From a virus, in IMG/VR virus record IMGVR_UViG_3300007775_000003, positions 1 to 50,805 of that record: a stretch of DNA of 50,805 nt; one strand, 5' to 3'. Positions 8,151 to 16,798 of the stretch are shown piece after piece. The position numbers and the translations under genes are program-made. The notes beneath the pieces were generated by a model. That model ran no database searches. It was given only the letters and a program-made list of their open reading frames with translations, and was not told where the DNA came from. The first letter of the stretch is position 1. Each line of letters opens with the position of its first letter.

Positions 8151-8162
8151 GGAGGGATTATC

Positions 8163-9176
8163 ATGATCAAGATTTACAGTAAGGAGCACCTGGCCAAGCA
8201 GCGCGCGAAAATTGCGTTTCCGCGCGACTTCCGCCTACAAGACCAGGTGCGTGAGATTCGCGACCCGAACGGCGGACGAATCTATGAGTTCATCGGCACC
8301 GACACGTTCGGCGCTGAGTGGAACGAGCGCCGGCGCTTCGAGGTTGACGCCGGGCGTGATGAGGAACCAATCCTCTACACGCCGATCTACGACGAAATCC
8401 GCGACGCATCATTGCCGGAAAACATCAGCGTTTTTCGCATCGGCCCTGGCGGCGTGGTGCTGGAAGAAATCTTCGAGGGTGGCGAGGTCAAGTTTGCCAG
8501 CGTGACCAGTTCGGAAGTCACGGTGCGCATCCGCCATTACGGCGTCGGTATCGAGTATTCAAAGGATTTGGTTACGTACAATCAACTCTGGCGCGTGCCG
8601 ATTATCGAGCGCCAGGCCGGCATTGCCTACAATGCGCTGCTCAATCATGTCCACCTGTCGCCAATTCTCAATTTCGCCTACGGCGCGGGCAATCAAACCG
8701 GCCCGAATCCGAGCGGCGACACCTTGGTCGAAGACTTCATGCTGACGATTGAGGACGCCATCGTGGCGGCCAAAACCGATGCGACCAACCCACGGCGTGG
8801 CCCGTATGTCCTGCTCATTAGCAGCGCGGAGATGTTTATCGTCGAAAAGGCGTTGCAACGGGTTGCGCAGCAAGGGATCGCACGGCAATCCAGCGCAATC
8901 GACATGATCCGCGCTGTCATCGCCTATGATGGTTGGACGGGCACGCGGGGCAGCAAGACGACCACGTACACCGGTGTGACCGCCGGCATGGGCTATCTGA
9001 TCAGCCAGCAGTACCGCGGGATCGACTATCAGTCATACGTGAAGCAGGACTTCGGGCTTGACGGACAGGACAATGACGCCAGCCGGTTCATGTTCCAAAA
9101 TGTGTATGATACCTACTTCGGGCTGTTTGCTGACCCGGAACGAAGCGTCGAAGAGATCACTTTCCCGACCGCCTAG
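8163..9176 (+). CDS. Major capsid protein (HK97 fold expected)
   Basis: 337 residues, GGAGGG before ATG 8163. Position after protease/scaffold and cement, length, and a long charged N-terminal arm (about residues 1-110) followed by mixed alpha/beta core (GGEVKFASVTSSEVTVRIRH; LVEDFMLTIEDAIVAAKTDA; PYVLLISSAEMFIVEKALQR) fit an HK97-type capsid subunit. The IVEKALQ region resembles the A-domain helix seen in related phage capsids. No fold search could be run; the alternative of another structural subunit is unlikely given the context. Confidence 0.8.
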   Translation: MIKIYSKEHLAKQRAKIAFPRDFRLQDQVREIRDPNGGRIYEFIGTDTFGAEWNERRRFEVDAGRDEEPILYTPIYDEIRDASLPENISVFRIGPGGVVLEEIFEGGEVKFASVTSSEVTVRIRHYGVGIEYSKDLVTYNQLWRVPIIERQAGIAYNALLNHVHLSPILNFAYGAGNQTGPNPSGDTLVEDFMLTIEDAIVAAKTDATNPRRGPYVLLISSAEMFIVEKALQRVAQQGIARQSSAIDMIRAVIAYDGWTGTRGSKTTTYTGVTAGMGYLISQQYRGIDYQSYVKQDFGLDGQDNDASRFMFQNVYDTYFGLFADPERSVEEITFPTA

Positions 9177-9179
9177 CCT

Positions 9180-10256
9180 ATGACGATCATTAATGTCTGT
9201 ACTCCTGGATCAATAGACGGCTGTGATAGTTACGGCCTGATCTGCATCCAACTGGCCCGCGGCCTTACTGCGCTGGGCTGCCACGTCAACCTGTTTGCGC
9301 TGGGCGACAATCGTCACCCTAACCAACCGGCGGACGTGGCGGCCATCACGGTGCAGCCCATCCGGGCGGCGCTGGGTGGGATCATGCTGGGCTATCCGGC
9401 CACCTATGCCCGGCATGGCGCGCTAACCCAAATTGGGCCGCGCGTGGCGCTGACCATGTTCGAGAGCAGTCGCCTGCCGGCGGGGTGGGCGGAGACGCTC
9501 AACACGATGGACGCGGTGATTGTGCCGGGCCGGTTTTGCCGCGATGTATTTTTGGATTGTGGAATTACCACTGCAATCCATATTGCGCCGCTGGGCGTCA
9601 ACGAGATCTACCAACCCGCGGCGCGCAACACGGATGGGCCGTGTACGTTCCTGGCCTTCCTGGATCGGGGACTTCGCAAAGGCGGCCTGGTGGCGCTCCA
9701 TGCGTTTGTGCGGGCGTTTGGGGACGATCCAGAATACCGGTTGATTCTCAAATGCCGGACACCGCGTGTTGAGATGCACATCACGAATCCGAATGTTGAG
9801 ATAGTGCAACGGGACATGAGCGAGACGGAGTTATACGAATTGTACCTATCCGCTCATTGCCTGGTATTCCCCACCAAGGGCGAAGGCTTCGGCTTGCCGC
9901 CGCGTGAGTTTGCCGCGACCGGTGGCATCGCACTCGCCACCGGCTGGGGCGGCACGGCTGACGGTATCGAACAGTGGGGCGTGCCAATACCCTACAAACT
10001 CGTGCCGGCAGATTGGCGCGGGGCCAAACGGTTGGAAGGCCAGCCGCTTGGCGAGTGGGCTGAGGTGGATGTTGCGGATGTGGCCGAGGCCATGCGCTAC
10101 GTGGCGCTGGAACGAGAGCAGTTATTACGCCGGGCGTACAGCCAAGCGCCGCGGGTGCGTGCCATGTATGACTGGCGCAAGTTCGCCGGGCAGGCGTTGA
10201 GTACTTACGAGGGGGTGGCCGATGGCGCTCACAGTCGCTACGCAATCGCAAGCTGA
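9180..10256 (+). CDS. GT4-type glycosyltransferase inside the head gene cluster
   Basis: 358 residues with the two-domain GT-B layout. The N-terminal half has the sugar-acceptor domain start MTIINVCTPG. The C-terminal half carries EGFGLPPREFAATGG (from about residue 235), the E-x7-E nucleotide-sugar motif of family GT4, preceded by SAHCLVFPTKG. These enzymes move a sugar from a nucleotide sugar to protein, glycan or lipid. It starts 3 nt after the capsid stop and its end overlaps the next connector gene by 35 nt, so it is expressed with virion proteins. Capsid or tail proteins are plausible acceptors. Confidence 0.8.
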   Translation: MTIINVCTPGSIDGCDSYGLICIQLARGLTALGCHVNLFALGDNRHPNQPADVAAITVQPIRAALGGIMLGYPATYARHGALTQIGPRVALTMFESSRLPAGWAETLNTMDAVIVPGRFCRDVFLDCGITTAIHIAPLGVNEIYQPAARNTDGPCTFLAFLDRGLRKGGLVALHAFVRAFGDDPEYRLILKCRTPRVEMHITNPNVEIVQRDMSETELYELYLSAHCLVFPTKGEGFGLPPREFAATGGIALATGWGGTADGIEQWGVPIPYKLVPADWRGAKRLEGQPLGEWAEVDVADVAEAMRYVALEREQLLRRAYSQAPRVRAMYDWRKFAGQALSTYEGVADGAHSRYAIAS

Positions 10257-10599
10257 CAGATTACGGGCCGATACTAACACTACTACAACCAGTCTGCCGG
10301 ATGCATCGATTGACGACATCTGGACGGAAGCCGGCGAGACATACAGCGGGGTCAGCCTGACCGCCTACACGCGCGTGATTGTCTTTCGGCGCATCCTGGC
10401 TGGGGTAATTCCGCTAAATGACTATCGCCAAAACGAGAGCGAGGAGAAAGCCGGCCAGATGTTTGCCAAAGTCGAAAAGGCGCTCAAATTCTGGCAGGAT
10501 GAACTTGCCGCGGCGGTCGTGTTGGGTGCGGGTAGTGCGGCGCGCTTTGGGCGAACAGCCGGCATACCGGCGCGTGTGAAGGAGTACCCAGGATTATGA
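10222..10599 (+). CDS. Head-tail connector / adaptor protein
   Basis: 125 residues. Small, mostly helical protein placed after the capsid region where gp6/gp15-type adaptors sit. Helices around ASIDDIWTEAGETYSG, AYTRVIVFRRILAGVI and QMFAKVEKALKFWQDELAAAV fit the four-helix adaptor ring that binds the portal. GAGGGGG precedes ATG 10222, which lies inside the end of the glycosyltransferase gene. Assignment is by size, secondary structure and order, not by a sequence motif. Confidence 0.5.
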   Translation: MALTVATQSQADRLRADTNTTTTSLPDASIDDIWTEAGETYSGVSLTAYTRVIVFRRILAGVIPLNDYRQNESEEKAGQMFAKVEKALKFWQDELAAAVVLGAGSAARFGRTAGIPARVKEYPGL

Positions 10600-11063
10600 C
10601 CAGTAGCTTACTAAAAAGCGTACAGGACACACGAAAGCATATCGCAAGGGTGGAAGGCTATTTATCCCTCTGTGCTGATCTGTTACGCGGGCGGGCTGCC
10701 CGCCACGATGCCAGCAAACTACAGGAGCCGGAGCTATCCGGCTATGCTGGGTTATCCGACGCGCTGCAAGGGTTGCAGTACGGCACGCCGGAGCATCGAG
10801 CGGCCTTCGCACCATTCAAGGCGATCATTCAACATCACTATGAGCACAACAGCCATCATCCAGAGTACTGGCCGGATGGCGTCGATGACATGAGTTTGCT
10901 TGATGTAATCGAAATGTTGTGTGACTGGAAAGCGGCTAGCGAACGGGGGAATGGTGATTTTGCCGAGTCTATCAGGGTCAGTATGGAGAGATTCAAAATT
11001 AGCGATCAACTGGCAGCGATTCTCCTCAATACTGCCACAGAGATCGGTTGGGTGAACCCATGA
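10596..11063 (+). CDS. DUF5662-like protein
   Basis: 155 residues. HDASKL (about residue 37), a central FKAIIQHHYEHNSHHPE (about 75-90) and MSLLDVIEMLCDWKAAS (about 99-115) match the DUF5662 family of phage and bacterial proteins. The ordered His/Asp residues look like an HD-type metal site, so a hydrolase is conceivable, but no function is established. It starts 4 nt inside the previous gene and sits among connector genes, which is unusual for an enzyme. Confidence 0.7.
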   Translation: MTSSLLKSVQDTRKHIARVEGYLSLCADLLRGRAARHDASKLQEPELSGYAGLSDALQGLQYGTPEHRAAFAPFKAIIQHHYEHNSHHPEYWPDGVDDMSLLDVIEMLCDWKAASERGNGDFAESIRVSMERFKISDQLAAILLNTATEIGWVNP

Positions 11064-11446
11064 GCATCAGCCTATCTTCCTGGTTCGGCGTCGCCAGCGC
11101 ACTCGCGCCTACCCCGACCGCAACCGAGGCCCAGCGCGCCGCCCTGGCGTGGAAGCGCATTCAGGACAAGCCTGCATCGGTCGCGTTCAAGACCGCGGCC
11201 GGCACAACCCTGGCCGCGCAAACGGTGCGGCTCGAATCCGACAGCAACGCCAGCCAGGCCACGAGCGCCGCCGGTCTTGCGCCGGTGCGGCGTGTGGTGG
11301 TGTTTGGTGTGCGTAATCACGCCACGGTTGCGGACACTAACATGGCGGAGGGTTACAGGTTCGTTTACGGTTCGGATCAGCTAAGAATCGTTGACATAAT
11401 TCTCACGCTGGGTGAGGTTCAGGGGATAGGGGAGGCTACCGGATGA
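11060..11446 (+). CDS. Probable head-closure (stopper) protein
   Basis: 128 residues from ATG 11060, which overlaps the previous stop (ATGA); a TTG at 11048 is less likely. Position between adaptor and tail-completion genes suggests a head-closure knob. The C-terminal strand pattern YRFVYGSDQLRIVDIILTLGEVQGIGEATG fits a small beta-barrel with a loop that plugs the portal, as in gp16-type stoppers. The N-terminal 60 residues are Ala/Thr/Gln-rich. No clear family motif; could also be a minor connector. Confidence 0.45.
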   Translation: MSISLSSWFGVASALAPTPTATEAQRAALAWKRIQDKPASVAFKTAAGTTLAAQTVRLESDSNASQATSAAGLAPVRRVVVFGVRNHATVADTNMAEGYRFVYGSDQLRIVDIILTLGEVQGIGEATG

Positions 11447-12081
11447 CAAAGCGCGCATTTCTCGTACTCGGCCCCGAATCGAGCGGCACGCGGCTGATGA
11501 CTTGCCTGCTCATTTCCGCCGGCTGCTACGGCGACGATGGCCACGAGCAGCGGCTAGATCACGGGTTGCCGGTTGCCGAACCGCTCATTGTCTGGCGGCG
11601 CAGTTTGCCGCACCGCGGAGAATGGCCGGACTTGCGCGCCATAATCCGTAATCTAAAAGGCGCTGGCTATGAGACTACAGCGCTGGTGATGAGCCGCGAT
11701 TGGCACGCGTTGGTGCAAAGTCAACTTGCCGCACCGCACGCATTGGACACGGAGACGGCGCTGGCGCAAATTCGCCAGGCGTATGCGCTAATTTTCTACA
11801 TGTTGCACGTGACCGACACGCCGAGCGAGATTGTGAATCTGGAAGCGCTGATCCAGCGGCCAAACGAAGTGGCCGGCCACTTGATGCAGCGGCTGGGATT
11901 GCCCCAGCCAACGGGCGTTGAGATTTACGACGCTAACGCAAAATACTACAGCGCGCTGCCACTGGTGCGAGACGCGGAGACGGTGCGCCGCGTGATGATG
12001 GAGAAATACGGTTTCGAGCCGACTTCTGAGTTTATTGCGGATTTTGTTAGCTTCGTTGAGGCGATGACAGATGAGTCGTGA
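11443..12081 (+). CDS. Sulfotransferase-like P-loop protein
   Basis: 212 residues. The N-terminus FLVLGPESSGTRLMTCLLISAG (from residue 5) matches the 5'-phosphosulfate-binding loop of sulfotransferases (G-x-x-x-SGT-x-L). A basic stretch and TALVMSRDWHALVQSQ (about 75-90) resemble the 3'-phosphate-binding R..S block. The C-terminal helices and the LEALIQRPNEVAGHLMQRLG segment are typical of the family. Product would move sulfate from PAPS to a sugar or protein. It is encoded among connector genes, close to the glycosyltransferase. A different P-loop kinase is possible. Confidence 0.6.
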   Translation: MTKRAFLVLGPESSGTRLMTCLLISAGCYGDDGHEQRLDHGLPVAEPLIVWRRSLPHRGEWPDLRAIIRNLKGAGYETTALVMSRDWHALVQSQLAAPHALDTETALAQIRQAYALIFYMLHVTDTPSEIVNLEALIQRPNEVAGHLMQRLGLPQPTGVEIYDANAKYYSALPLVRDAETVRRVMMEKYGFEPTSEFIADFVSFVEAMTDES

Positions 12082-12520
12082 ATCGGATGTCGCCACACGC
12101 CTAAATGACGTAACGCTGTTGGCCACGCTGACCGGCGGCATATTCCAATACAGCGCTGTAGGGCTGGAAGGCATCACGCGCGAGACCGCCGCCGCGTTCG
12201 ACGGGTCTGGATGGCTGAAACCCTGTGCGCTGGTCAAGCAACGCGGTTTGATACCCGATGGGATTCTACAGGACGAAATGGTGCAGAAGATCAGCACGCG
12301 CCAGGTGGTGGAGGTTTGGTTCTACGCCGACAGCGGAGCCGGTTACGCCGGCCTTGACACAGCGATGGCGCGGGTGTTTGTACTGCTCTATGGCTACCAG
12401 TTCACCGGTGCGTTTCCGGCGCAACTGGTCAACGTGATTGACCGACAGCGCGATGTCGGCGCACTGACCGGCGCGTGCATGGCGCGACAAGATTGGTTGA
12501 TTGTGAGTATTTTTGGATAA
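12071..12520 (+). CDS. Tail terminator / tail completion protein
   Basis: 149 residues. Opens with helix then LLATLTGGIFQYSAV, followed by PCALVKQRG and VEVWFYADSGAGYAGLDTAMARVFVLLYG, an alpha/beta layout shared by tail-completion proteins (lambda U / SPP1 gp17 type). It directly precedes the tail tube gene, the normal position. Start ATG 12071 overlaps the previous gene by 11 nt. The call is from layout and order. Confidence 0.55.
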   Translation: MSRESDVATRLNDVTLLATLTGGIFQYSAVGLEGITRETAAAFDGSGWLKPCALVKQRGLIPDGILQDEMVQKISTRQVVEVWFYADSGAGYAGLDTAMARVFVLLYGYQFTGAFPAQLVNVIDRQRDVGALTGACMARQDWLIVSIFG

Positions 12521-12532
12521 GGAGTTTATACA

Positions 12533-13084
12533 ATGCCTTTGCAAACGTTCCACAGAGGGTTGCGCGATCTAAAAGTGGCCTCATGGACTTCGCCCGCTTC
12601 GTATGGCACCGCCTACGACGTGCTGGGCGCGCGCGAGATGTCCGTTGAGTTCCAGATGGAGACGGACGAATTGCGCGGGGATGACGTAGTTTTGGATCGG
12701 TACACTCGTTTGGTGGCGGCCACATTCCGCCTTAGCAACGCCGCCGTCGATCTCAATTTGCTCGACATTCTGCTTGGCGGTACGTTGGTATCGAATGCCA
12801 GTTACGAAGACTTCTTTGTCGGTGAGAATGATGACGTGCCCTATGTCGCCATTGCAGGCAGGGTGGTGGGCAGTGGCGGCACGAATGACCTGCATATTTT
12901 CGCGCCCAAATGCAAATTGGCCGGTAACCTGCAATACTCGGCACAGGTGGACACCTACCTGATTCCGCAGGCCCAATTTCAAGCGGTGCATGAAGGCACG
13001 GCCAATGGGATTATTCGCCTGCGCAATTTCACCGCTGCCACCGGCCTCGAGATTCCTCTGCGTACTAGCACCGGAGGACTGTAA
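12533..13084 (+). CDS. Major tail tube protein
   Basis: 183 residues. The segment MSVEFQMETDELRGDDVVLDRYTRL (about residues 35-60) is the signature seen in many siphovirus tube proteins (..ELRGDD..). The rest is a beta-sandwich pattern with NLQYSAQVDTYLIPQAQFQAVH near the end. It forms hexameric rings stacked along the tape measure. AAGGAG precedes ATG 12533; the stop overlaps the next start. Order tube, chaperones, tape measure is standard. Confidence 0.8.
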   Translation: MPLQTFHRGLRDLKVASWTSPASYGTAYDVLGAREMSVEFQMETDELRGDDVVLDRYTRLVAATFRLSNAAVDLNLLDILLGGTLVSNASYEDFFVGENDDVPYVAIAGRVVGSGGTNDLHIFAPKCKLAGNLQYSAQVDTYLIPQAQFQAVHEGTANGIIRLRNFTAATGLEIPLRTSTGGL

Positions 13085-13545
13085 TGGCGGACACCCCTAC
13101 GCCGGGTAACGAGTGGCGCAAGCCGCGCGAGGAAGGTTACGTGATTAAGCTAATCACGTCCGGCAACACTGTGCGCCTGCGTCCGGTGGCGCTCGACATG
13201 CTGATCGCGAGCGGTTCCATCCCCGACATTCTCACGCCGGCGGCGGCAAAAATCCTGTGGGATGGACCAGACGCCGGCCTGATTGCCGCGCGCAGCGAGA
13301 TAGACCACGAGTTTATCGACCTGGTGAACGTGGTTGTGCCGGCCGCCATGCTGTACCCGCGCGTGGTGGACACCCCGCAGGCGGATGACGAAATCTCACT
13401 CGATGATCTCGACTTTAGCGATAAGGTCGCGATCTATCAGCTTGCCATTCAGCCCGCGGCGGTGCTGCGTCGCTTTCGTGACCAACAAGCGACAGATGTG
13501 GAGCTTGTACGTGACGGCCAAGACGACGAGCCAGCGCCCGAGTAG
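13084..13545 (+). CDS. Tail assembly chaperone, first ORF (G-like)
   Basis: 153 residues between tube and tape measure, where the G/GT pair of siphoviruses lies. The layout is an N-terminal strand region (VIKLITSGNTVRLRPVALDML), a helical middle (FIDLVNVVVPAAML) and an acidic end (QADDEISLDDLDFSD, QDDEPAPE). These proteins bind and protect the tape measure during tail assembly. The following ORF is in the +1 frame and overlaps an open stretch from 13334, so a frameshifted longer product is possible. Confidence 0.6.
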   Translation: MADTPTPGNEWRKPREEGYVIKLITSGNTVRLRPVALDMLIASGSIPDILTPAAAKILWDGPDAGLIAARSEIDHEFIDLVNVVVPAAMLYPRVVDTPQADDEISLDDLDFSDKVAIYQLAIQPAAVLRRFRDQQATDVELVRDGQDDEPAPE

Positions 13546-13549
13546 CTTA

Positions 13550-13786
13550 GTGAAAATCCAGGATGATTGGGCGGCGCTGCAATTCGACAATGCGGTGACG
13601 CTGCTAGGACTGGCCATCGAAAACGCGGCGCAGGAACTAGAGAAAGTGGGCGACGACATGAAGCCTAGATACACGATGGCGCAACTACTCGACCAGGGAT
13701 TCCGCCTGCCGGCTAACGCCGAACCGGACGCAGATACAGCTATGTTGCGCGGGGTCGATGGTGTGATATTCGACGAGGTGGGCTAA
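13550..13786 (+). CDS. Tail assembly chaperone, second ORF (T-like)
   Basis: 78 residues from GTG 13550, four nt after the upstream stop. The frame is open back to 13334, so the product could instead be made as an extension of the first chaperone by +1 (or -2) shifting before 13545. Content: QFDNAVTLLGLAIENAAQELEKV (helix), then TMAQLLDQGFRLPAN. GTG 13550 has no good ribosome site, which favours frameshifting. Lambda uses -1; +1 is rarer. No obvious slip site; the CCC GAG just before the stop is one candidate. Confidence 0.5.
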   Translation: MKIQDDWAALQFDNAVTLLGLAIENAAQELEKVGDDMKPRYTMAQLLDQGFRLPANAEPDADTAMLRGVDGVIFDEVG

Positions 13787-14148
13787 TGCCCTTCATATGG
13801 CAACGCCGGCCAGAACAGGCTTTGGGCGAACTGACCGAAGCCTACGTACTAGCCATCCGGCGGGGGGTGCTGGTGCTGGCGGAGCGCTATACCGGCGAAA
13901 TAGAATCATGGATGAAAGACAACGCGCCGTGGACGGACCGCACGGGCGAGGCGCGCCGCACGCTACACAGCGAAGTGCTGGAGATTGCCGATCAGGCCGT
14001 AGTCATCATCCTGGGGCATGGCCAGGATTATGGCGTATTTCTCGAACTAAAATTCGGTGGGCGTGATTCCGTGATATTCCCGGCACTCGATTATTTTCTG
14101 CCACGCATTGGGGCCGACGTGCAAGTCATGTTGAGGGGGATTCGCTAA
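13786..14148 (+). CDS. HK97 gp10-like tail/neck protein
   Basis: 120 residues. The pattern NAPWTDRTGEARRTLH followed by VVIILGHGQDYGVFLE (about residues 43-92) is the signature of the HK97 gp10-like family of neck or tail-completion proteins. It is normally found before the tube gene; here it lies between chaperones and tape measure, a displaced position. One-base overlaps with both neighbours (13786 and 14148) indicate coupled translation. Confidence 0.65.
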   Translation: MPFIWQRRPEQALGELTEAYVLAIRRGVLVLAERYTGEIESWMKDNAPWTDRTGEARRTLHSEVLEIADQAVVIILGHGQDYGVFLELKFGGRDSVIFPALDYFLPRIGADVQVMLRGIR

Positions 14149-16421
14149 TGGGTTTCGGCGCAGTAACAGGCGGATTTGCCGGCGGCACAGAGTTAGGGGC
14201 CGCTCATGGCTCCGTCGTCATCGACCTGGATCAGCTGCGCAGCGCAGCGCAAACAGCGCGCCAACTGGGTCGCCAAATCGAGCAGTCGCTGGGTGGCATT
14301 TCCGCCGGCACACAAAAGGCCGAGGCTGGTATCGGGAGTCTGTCGGCCTCACTCACGCGTCTGGGCGGCGCGTTCGGCATCGTGGGCGGTGCGGCTGCGT
14401 TGGTGGCGATCACGCGCTTTGTCGGACAATCAGACGCGCTGGCTACATCCTACCGGCGGCAGAACGTGGCCGCAGAGAGTTTGGCCGGGTCGCAACAGAA
14501 GTTAAATGCGTTGCTAACAACCTACGACCGTGTAACCGGCGGCGTGATCGGCAAGGCGCAGGCGCTGGCTGATGTGACATCACTCCAGGCGATTGGGTTT
14601 GCCGACACAACGCAGGAGATGGAGCGCTTCGTCACCGCGGCACGCGGGATTAGTATAGCGACCGGGCGCAGCCTGGATTACGTCATCAGCCAATTGCAGC
14701 TTGCCATTGCCAATCAATCGGCGCTGCGGCTTGACCAAATCGGGCTAGGTGTTGACGAGGTTCAAAACAGGGTTGAACAATTAAAAAACTCCGAGACCGG
14801 CCTGACTGACGCGATGGTTTACCAAAACGCCGTTCTGGGCCTCGCTGAGCAGAAGTTTGGGGCGTTGGTAAAATCGGTCGAAGCGCAAGCCACCGGCGCG
14901 GAGAAAGCGCGCAAAGCCTGGCGAGATTTGTCGCTCGTGGTCGGGGAGACATTCGGGCCGGCAGTTTCAGCCGTGCTATCTGGCATTGCGCGCGAGGTCG
15001 ATGGACTGGCGGCCAGCCTGCAACATGTCGCCGCAATTCTGGCCGCCATCCGCGCGGGCGATTTTAACGCGTACATTAAAACATCGATTGATTTTGGCAA
15101 CGCCATCCTGGGGCGTGCCGGGCCGGCCGCAACCCCTGGCGGTGGAACAGGCGGACAAGACCCGATGGTCGAGCAGGACACAAATTTCGCTGCCCGCCGC
15201 GAGGCCAGGATTGACTTTGCGCGCCAGATCCAGGAGATCGAACGCGACGCCAACGAGCAGCGCCTGGACGCCACTCGCAGCTACGAGAGCCAACGTAGCC
15301 AGACCATCTCCGAGTACGAGCGCACCATCGCCCGCGAAGCCGAGGATTTTGGCCGGCAACGCCTGCGCGCGCAGGAGGCTTTCCTACGCCAGATCGGTGA
15401 CATCGAGGAGGCAGGCCGCCGGCGCAATGCAGAGATGGCGGCCGACCTGGTCGAGCGTATCGGGGAACTGACCAGCGACAGCGGCCAACGCATTGCCGAA
15501 GCGCAAGCCGACACCAACAAGCGCATCCAGGAAATCGAAGCCGACTACCAGCGCAACCGCGAGCGCGCCGAACGTGACCACCGCGACCGCCTCTTTGACG
15601 CCGCCGCGCGGTTGGATGCGGTGGCCGTGTTCACCGAGCAGCGCAATTTCAAGCGCCAGCAAGCGGACGCCGACGAAGCGCACCGCGAGCAGATTGACAA
15701 ACTAAACGACCAACTAGCGGAACGCACACAGAAAGAGCAGCAGAATCTAGCCGAACGCATTGCGCAGGAACAGCGCGCCAACGCCAAGCGCCTGGCCGAA
15801 GCGAAAGCGGCCGACGACCAGCGCATTGCCGACATGCGCGAAGAGTTCGCCCGCCGGCTGGCGGAGGAAGACGCTGATCGAGCCATTCGTTTGGCGCGCA
15901 TGGCGGAAGACCACGCCGCCCAACTGGCACAGCAGGCCGCCGCCCAGGCCGAACGCCTGGCGCAGATCGACCGCCACGCCGCCGAGGAACGCAAGGCCGC
16001 CGAGGACGCGCATCTAAAACAGATGCAGGAGCTGGGTGGTGTGGTGGCGAAGGGTTGGCTGCTGATCCAGGAGGCCATCCAGAAAGCTATGCTGAAATCC
16101 TACGACGAGTTCAACAAAGATTTAGCGAAACGCGACAAACGCTTGATGCAGGCTATGTCCGAAGCCGAAGCCGGCCCATCCGGCGGGCTGAATCTTGCCA
16201 ACCTGCCCGGCTACGCCACCGGCGGCTGGGTCAATCGCACGGGCTTGGCCATGGTGCATCAGGGTGAGTACGTGATGAACCGCCAGCAGGCCCAACGCGC
16301 CGGCGGCTCACTCACCATCGGCGCGTTGAACGTCTACGGCACGCCGGGCATGAACGAGCAGGATTTGGCGCGGGCGGTTCGGGGTGAATTGGTTTCTGTG
16401 CTGAGAGGGGTGGCAAATTGA
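14148..16421 (+). CDS. Tape measure protein
   Basis: 757 residues. N-terminal 150 residues are helical with a hydrophobic stretch (LGGAFGIVGGAAALVAITRF, about 65-84). A very long charged coiled coil follows (about residues 350-635, repeated Ala/Glu/Arg/Gln heptads). The C-terminal GYATGGWVNRTGLAMVHQGEYVMN is a common tape-measure ending. The protein sets tail length and is ejected at infection; at about 1.5 angstrom per residue it would fit a tail near 110 nm (estimate). No lysozyme or peptidase domain was seen in it. Confidence 0.85.
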   Translation: MGFGAVTGGFAGGTELGAAHGSVVIDLDQLRSAAQTARQLGRQIEQSLGGISAGTQKAEAGIGSLSASLTRLGGAFGIVGGAAALVAITRFVGQSDALATSYRRQNVAAESLAGSQQKLNALLTTYDRVTGGVIGKAQALADVTSLQAIGFADTTQEMERFVTAARGISIATGRSLDYVISQLQLAIANQSALRLDQIGLGVDEVQNRVEQLKNSETGLTDAMVYQNAVLGLAEQKFGALVKSVEAQATGAEKARKAWRDLSLVVGETFGPAVSAVLSGIAREVDGLAASLQHVAAILAAIRAGDFNAYIKTSIDFGNAILGRAGPAATPGGGTGGQDPMVEQDTNFAARREARIDFARQIQEIERDANEQRLDATRSYESQRSQTISEYERTIAREAEDFGRQRLRAQEAFLRQIGDIEEAGRRRNAEMAADLVERIGELTSDSGQRIAEAQADTNKRIQEIEADYQRNRERAERDHRDRLFDAAARLDAVAVFTEQRNFKRQQADADEAHREQIDKLNDQLAERTQKEQQNLAERIAQEQRANAKRLAEAKAADDQRIADMREEFARRLAEEDADRAIRLARMAEDHAAQLAQQAAAQAERLAQIDRHAAEERKAAEDAHLKQMQELGGVVAKGWLLIQEAIQKAMLKSYDEFNKDLAKRDKRLMQAMSEAEAGPSGGLNLANLPGYATGGWVNRTGLAMVHQGEYVMNRQQAQRAGGSLTIGALNVYGTPGMNEQDLARAVRGELVSVLRGVAN

Positions 16422-16798
16422 GCGACTATCGAGCCTATGTGGGGCATGATGTTGCGCTGAGCTCACTCACCGTTCTTTCGCCGCAACCACACAGCGCCGG
16501 CATCAAAGCGAGCCAACGCACCTACGCGGCGTCGGGCGCGGTCTACGATCAGGGGTTGTATGTTGAGTTGGAGTGGGATTTATTGGGCAAAGTCGCCACC
16601 TACACGACGGTGCTGACCGTCTTCGGCTTGCACAATGTGCTATTTGCAAACGTGACCGTTTACGTGCGCAATCGCATTTTTAGCTACGTGCGCATGAATG
16701 GCGTGGCGGTCCGTCCGCAGCCGGGGCCGGAGGTGGATTGGAACATCTTCCCACGGAACATTAAAATTCTCGTCAAAGATTTGGTGGCGGCGGTATGA
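16418..16798 (+). CDS. Distal tail-type protein
   Basis: 126 residues from TTG 16418, which overlaps the tape measure stop (TTGA) and has GAGAGGGG upstream. Beta-rich: VYDQGLYVELEWDLLGKVATYTTVLTVFGL, then NVTVYVRNRIFSYVRMNGVAVRPQPGPEVDW. Placement right after the tape measure is that of distal tail (Dit) or minor tail proteins, which form the hub ring. No motif is decisive. Confidence 0.5.
   Translation: MSDYRAYVGHDVALSSLTVLSPQPHSAGIKASQRTYAASGAVYDQGLYVELEWDLLGKVATYTTVLTVFGLHNVLFANVTVYVRNRIFSYVRMNGVAVRPQPGPEVDWNIFPRNIKILVKDLVAAV

Noticed and set aside
6549-8189. 546-codon leftward open frame
   Set aside because: It runs antisense across three well supported rightward genes (protease, signal-peptide protein, cement) and has no sensible protein pattern; GC-rich third positions keep antisense frames open.
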